DNA of 64,000 bases from CAYWWY01 sp964580185 (lineage in GTDB: Bacteria > Thermotogota > Thermotogae > MWEM01). The notes under the pieces are model-generated. The model was not told the DNA's origin, searched no databases, and saw only the letters and a list, made by a program, of their open reading frames with translations. A program made the translations under genes and the position numbers. Location of the stretch: contig CAZOJQ010000009.1 of NCBI GenBank assembly GCA_964580185.1, forward strand, positions 5,894 through 69,893, in the 5' to 3' direction. Every line of letters begins with the position of its first letter. Positions within the stretch are counted from its first letter, which is position 1. Shown here piece after piece: positions 60,478-64,000 of the stretch.

Positions 60478-61776
60478 ATGGAGTATGGATTGATCGTTCA
60501 AAAGTTCGGCGGAACATCGGTTGCGGACGCATCTTGTCTAAAAAACGTAGCGCAACGCATCGCTCAGGCAAAAGACACAGGGTATCAGGTGGTGGTTGTG
60601 GTATCGGCGCCTGCGGGAATGACCCAATCATTGATTCAAAAAGCGCGGGAAATCACTCCTCAGCCCGATGCAAGGGAACTGGACATGATTCTCGCTACAG
60701 GGGAACAGTTATCCATTTCTCTATTGGCCATGAGTTTGCACTCTATGGGGTATCAGGCCGTATCCTTGACAGGAGCGCAAATTGGGATCATCACTGACGG
60801 ATGGCATTCCCACGCGCGGATACTCAATATCCGCACCGACAAGGTTTTGAACGATTTGGATCAGGGGAAAATACCGATCGTTGCCGGATTTCAGGGGATT
60901 ACGGAAGAAAACGAGATCACGACCCTTGGGCGGGGGGGTTCGGACATTACCGCCACCGCACTTGGATGCGCGCTGAACGCGCGGGAAGTCGAAATCTATA
61001 CCGATGTTGAAGGCATATACACAGCTGACCCACGAATGGTTCCCAATGCGCGGAAGATTTCCGAGGTAACCTACGAAGAGATGCTGGAGATGACTGGTTC
61101 AGGAGCGAAGGTGTTACACTCCAGATGTGTGGAACTAGCCGCAAAAAAGAAAATCCCAATCCATCTCCGTTCTTCGTTCGTTTCAACGGAAGGGACTTGG
61201 GTCCGAGAAGGAGATGAAAAAATGGAATCCGTTTTGGTGCGAGGCATCGCTCATTCGGTTCAGGAAGGAAAGATCACCCTCCGGGGTCTTGAGGGAGATC
61301 CCGAAGAAATCGCCATTCTCTTTGAGCAGATCGCCGAAAAACAGATCAACGTTGATATTGTAGTTCAGGACTTTGATATCTCGGGACGGATGAATGTGTC
61401 GTTTTTGGTTCAACGCGATGATTTGGAGTCTGCATATGCCATTTGTCAGGCCTTTGCTCTGATAGATCCTCAGATTTCGGTTCGGGTCAATCAGAATTTG
61501 GGGAAAGTGACTGTAATCGGAATAGGAATGCGATCTCACCCAGGAGTTGCGGCAAAAGTCTTTCGTACCCTTTCGGATGCGCGCATACCGATCGATATGG
61601 TGTCTTGTTCAGAAATCAAGATCTCATGCGTGATCGATGAGGGAAAGGTCCCATTGGCGGTTACCGTCCTCCATAAAGCCTTTATCGATGAAGATCCAAG
61701 CCTTTTGCTTATCGATAAACAACCAGCCGGAGAAGCGAGCGCATCCAATGTCACAGGAAGGGAGAAAAGCATATGA
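60478..61776 (+). CDS. lysC: Aspartate kinase (monofunctional, with ACT domains)
   Basis: 432 aa. The kinase domain begins LIVQKFGGTSVADASCLKNV and has VVVVVSAPAGMTQSL, TTLGRGGSDITATALG and YTDVEGIYTADPR. Two C-terminal ACT domains (from about residue 270) suggest allosteric feedback by Lys, Thr or Met. It phosphorylates aspartate at the entry to Lys, Thr, Met and Ile synthesis. The ATG at 60478 follows GGAAGGGGTGCTG. The leader suggests transcription attenuation, and the stop overlaps the DUF39 gene start (ATGA). Confidence 0.95.
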   Translation: MEYGLIVQKFGGTSVADASCLKNVAQRIAQAKDTGYQVVVVVSAPAGMTQSLIQKAREITPQPDARELDMILATGEQLSISLLAMSLHSMGYQAVSLTGAQIGIITDGWHSHARILNIRTDKVLNDLDQGKIPIVAGFQGITEENEITTLGRGGSDITATALGCALNAREVEIYTDVEGIYTADPRMVPNARKISEVTYEEMLEMTGSGAKVLHSRCVELAAKKKIPIHLRSSFVSTEGTWVREGDEKMESVLVRGIAHSVQEGKITLRGLEGDPEEIAILFEQIAEKQINVDIVVQDFDISGRMNVSFLVQRDDLESAYAICQAFALIDPQISVRVNQNLGKVTVIGIGMRSHPGVAAKVFRTLSDARIPIDMVSCSEIKISCVIDEGKVPLAVTVLHKAFIDEDPSLLLIDKQPAGEASASNVTGREKSI

Positions 61777-62933
61777 AGACCCTGCGTTCCATCGATGAGA
61801 TCAATGATCGGATTCGCAAGAAAGAAGCGGTTGTATGTACAGCAGAAGAAGTGATCGGGCTCCGAGAAGAGCATGGTCTTCAGGAAGCGGCAAAGATGGT
61901 AGATGTAGTAACCACCGCTACCTTCGGACCCATGTGTTCCAGTGGCGCGTTTCTCAATTTTGGTCACTCGGACCCCCCCATTCGCATGGGCCAAACCGAA
62001 CTCAACGGTGTGGAGGCGTATTCGGGCATTGCTGCGGTAGATGCCTATATTGGAGCCACCCAACCTTCGAAAGAACAAGGCATCCAGTATGGCGGAGCTC
62101 ATGTGATCTGTGATCTGATTGCGGGCAAATCCGTTCATCTCAAAGCTTCCTCATCCGGAACCGATTGTTATCCCGCAAAACATGTCGAGGCTTCGATTTC
62201 CTTGGAAACCATAAACGAAGCGTATCTGTTCAACCCCAGGAATGCGTATCAAAACTATGCAGCGGCAACGAACTCTTCGGAAGAACCTCTTTATACGTAT
62301 ATGGGGAAACTACTGCCCCGGTATGCCAATATCCGGTACTCCACCTGTGGTTGCCTAAGCCCGCTGCTCAACGACCCCGATCTGAGGACCATCGGGATTG
62401 GAACAAGGATTTTCCTAGCAGGTGGAATCGGATATGTTGCATGGGAAGGAACGCAGTTCTTTACGGGAAGAGAACGAAACGACAAAGGAATCCCGATTGG
62501 TCCAGCCGCTTCTTTGGCCTTGATTGGATCGATGAAGCTGATGAGCAAAGAGTATGTTCAACCAGCCACGATTCCAGGATATGGAGTAACTTTATGCGTC
62601 GGAGTAGGTATCCCCATCCCCATACTGGACGAAGAGATCATGCGAAATGTCTGCGTCAGAGATGAAGAGATCCATACGATTGTATTGGATTACAGCCATC
62701 CAGGGAAAGCCCGGCCCATTGTCGCAAAAGTGTCTTACGCCGATTTGAGATCGGGATCCTTTGAGATTCGCGGTACCATCGCAAAGACTCATCCGATGTC
62801 CAGTATGACTAAGGCCCGGAGAATCGCTTGTCTGCTCAAAGATTGGATTCACCAGTCTCAATTCTTGCTCACGAAACCCGTTGCGCCTTTTTCCTGCCGC
62901 TCTGAGATCCGCGGTTTGCCAACGGAATCTTGA
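61773..62933 (+). CDS. DUF39 homocysteine-biosynthesis protein (aspartate-semialdehyde sulfurtransferase type)
   Basis: 386 aa, matching the DUF39 family of methanogens and some anaerobic bacteria. Those proteins make homocysteine from aspartate semialdehyde and a sulfur donor, together with a small ferredoxin. Family-like segments are TTATFGPMCSSGAFLNFGHS (Cys55), SSSGTDCYPAKHVE (Cys132), YSTCGCLSPL and GIGTRIFLAGGIGYVAWEG. The two cysteines at 55 and 132 are the best candidates for sulfur transfer. No CBS or ferredoxin domain is fused. The four-base overlap with lysC supports an aspartate-to-homocysteine role. Ferredoxin and semialdehyde dehydrogenase partners are not nearby. Confidence 0.9.
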   Translation: MKTLRSIDEINDRIRKKEAVVCTAEEVIGLREEHGLQEAAKMVDVVTTATFGPMCSSGAFLNFGHSDPPIRMGQTELNGVEAYSGIAAVDAYIGATQPSKEQGIQYGGAHVICDLIAGKSVHLKASSSGTDCYPAKHVEASISLETINEAYLFNPRNAYQNYAAATNSSEEPLYTYMGKLLPRYANIRYSTCGCLSPLLNDPDLRTIGIGTRIFLAGGIGYVAWEGTQFFTGRERNDKGIPIGPAASLALIGSMKLMSKEYVQPATIPGYGVTLCVGVGIPIPILDEEIMRNVCVRDEEIHTIVLDYSHPGKARPIVAKVSYADLRSGSFEIRGTIAKTHPMSSMTKARRIACLLKDWIHQSQFLLTKPVAPFSCRSEIRGLPTES

Positions 62934-62969
62934 CGGGTGTGCTCACGGATTGTCGGAAGATATTCGCCT

Positions 62970-64000
62970 TCATGGCTCGATCCGGTTCACGGGACGATGC
63001 TCTTGAATCAACTGAAACAGATACGCGCGGTCATATTCCGCCCCCGAAAAGGGAACCGGTTTTTCCAACCCTCCCAGGTTAAAAAGGGTTTCACCAAAGG
63101 TTTGAATGGAGTAGGGGACCCCTGCCGCTTCTAAAATCGTAATCCCGATGTCTAAAAACGAAGGGGCCAATTGAGTTTCGAAATAAGAATCCCGATCAGG
63201 CGTTAGGATAAATAACGGAACAAACTCGAAGTACTTGTACTCATACACAATCCCAGAAGAAGTATATTCTTCTGATTCGATCGCAGCTGTGTGATCTCCA
63301 AACAAGAAGATATAGGTATCCGGGAAGTGGTCCCAAATCTCATGGATCAACCACTCCAGATACCAATCCAAATAAGCGAAAGAATTGAAATAATGATAAA
63401 CCAAAGGGTTGGCAAAGTCATCTGCATTCAACGGGAGGTAGTGCTCTTCCATAAAGGAAAAGGGAGCGTGGGTGGTCATGGTGATACAATAATACAAGAA
63501 TGGACCTCGTTCCTGCGCCATCATCTCCATCATAGCCTCAAAGACTTCATGGTCCAGCGCGCCCCATATCCTGGGTTCCAACCCCAATTCTTCGTATCCG
63601 AAAAACCACTCGAATCCTTTGCGAGGGTAGGTTTCATCCCTTCGATAGAAGGAACTCCGATTCCCATGGAAGGCTTTGGTCCGAAACCCGGCATCATGAA
63701 AGGCATGAATGAACGAGTTCTGAAAATCATAGCCTACCATTTGGGAAGTAGGAAAGGAATCCAGAGGTTCAAACCCGTTGAAAACCGATATCTCGCAGTC
63801 CGATGATCCCCCGGCTTTGTGATAACTCAAAACGTAGGGGTAGTAGATGCTGCTTGTTCGCAATTGGTTCAGAAAAGGGGTAATTTCAACCCCCTCATGA
63901 ACCAACCCGACCAAATTGGCATCAAGACTCTCCACTTGGATCACTACAATGTTATGCTTCTGTTTCGGATAGAAGCGGTTCTCGAGCAATTCCCCATATA
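62970..64000 (-). CDS. LtaS-like sulfatase-fold membrane enzyme (5' end beyond the window)
   Basis: About 343 C-terminal residues of an alkaline-phosphatase-superfamily protein of the LTA synthase/phosphoglycerol transferase type. The metal and nucleophile residues are visible: NIVVIQVESLDA (Glu), KAGGSSDCEISV (Ser in place of the usual Thr nucleophile), TMTTHAPFSF (His) and FLFGDHTAAIESE (Asp-His). The frame continues into the right edge (YGELLEN), so the N-terminal membrane domain is outside. It probably adds glycerol-phosphate or a similar group to surface glycolipid or polysaccharide. Confidence 0.85.
   Translation of the reverse strand, partial: YGELLENRFYPKQKHNIVVIQVESLDANLVGLVHEGVEITPFLNQLRTSSIYYPYVLSYHKAGGSSDCEISVFNGFEPLDSFPTSQMVGYDFQNSFIHAFHDAGFRTKAFHGNRSSFYRRDETYPRKGFEWFFGYEELGLEPRIWGALDHEVFEAMMEMMAQERGPFLYYCITMTTHAPFSFMEEHYLPLNADDFANPLVYHYFNSFAYLDWYLEWLIHEIWDHFPDTYIFLFGDHTAAIESEEYTSSGIVYEYKYFEFVPLFILTPDRDSYFETQLAPSFLDIGITILEAAGVPYSIQTFGETLFNLGGLEKPVPFSGAEYDRAYLFQLIQEHRPVNRIEP

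Overview
The window is a gene-dense stretch of one bacterial chromosome, with no insertion sequence, prophage, CRISPR array or rRNA. The gene set fits an anaerobic, ferredoxin-using, peptide- or amino-acid-fermenting and acetate-forming bacterium: a partial 2-oxoacid:ferredoxin oxidoreductase, acetate kinase, an oligopeptide ABC importer, Mrp/NuoL-like ion-pump subunits and a DUF39 homocysteine-synthesis gene. A two-CXXC protein disulfide oxidoreductase, typical of thermophiles, and flavin-dependent ThyX plus TrmFO point to a thermophilic or deep-branching lineage (Thermotogota-like or Clostridia-like). The phylum cannot be fixed from the sequence alone. Promoters look sigma-70-like, and many carry an extended -10 of the form TGGTATAAT.

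Layout. 1-1525: 3'-truncated hybrid histidine kinase, divergent from a DtxR-family regulator (1846) that heads a run with a sugar-nucleotide epimerase, rarA and uvrC. 6410-9793: three-gene Mrp-like module (one MrpC-like, two MrpD-like subunits), then an ornithine/lysine/diaminopimelate-type decarboxylase (9900-11084). 11087-15763, minus strand: recJ (long, with a degenerate helicase-like C-terminal half), a DUF3343-like protein, ruvX whose stop codon lies inside a tRNA-Arg gene, that tRNA, and an MTA/SAH-nucleosidase-like gene. 15975-21818, plus strand: rpsT, then a separately promoted unit atpD-atpC-manA-ndk-fba-ackA. 21909-23822, minus: groES-groEL with a CIRCE operator. 24100-24277: tRNA-Ser and tRNA-Arg(GCG).

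24322-33338, minus: a PHP phosphoesterase, two secreted or lipid-anchored unknowns, and a complete oligopeptide transporter (832-aa binding protein, two permeases, two ATPases). 33471-41313, minus: an operon with relA first, then dtd, queH, an OGG-type glycosylase, an RsbW-like kinase, trmFO, thyX, a DRTGG protein and a CBS-HATPase protein. 41467-44943, plus: rpmB, a ferredoxin and alpha subunit of a 2-oxoacid oxidoreductase (beta and gamma absent here), and a FapA/DUF342 protein, followed by tRNA-Ser(CGA), a GerW-like secreted protein and a metallo-beta-lactamase-fold hydrolase.

46339-60018, minus: protein disulfide oxidoreductase, SPFH and NfeD membrane proteins, a TagA/WecG glycosyltransferase with a flippase-like membrane protein, and a signalling block (HD-GYP, large hybrid kinase, REC-PAS-HD-GYP, multi-PAS kinase, small receiver). 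60212-62933, plus: a leader with a Met/Ile-containing short ORF and an intrinsic terminator ahead of aspartate kinase, overlapping the DUF39 gene, together suggesting regulated aspartate-to-homocysteine synthesis. The right edge holds a truncated LtaS-like sulfatase-fold gene.

The most unusual items are the attenuator-like lysC leader, the RecJ-helicase fusion lacking a Walker A, the CDS-tRNA overlap, a bacterial tRNA-Arg with anticodon GCG, a receiver gene without a usable start codon, and several complexes represented by only part of their subunits.
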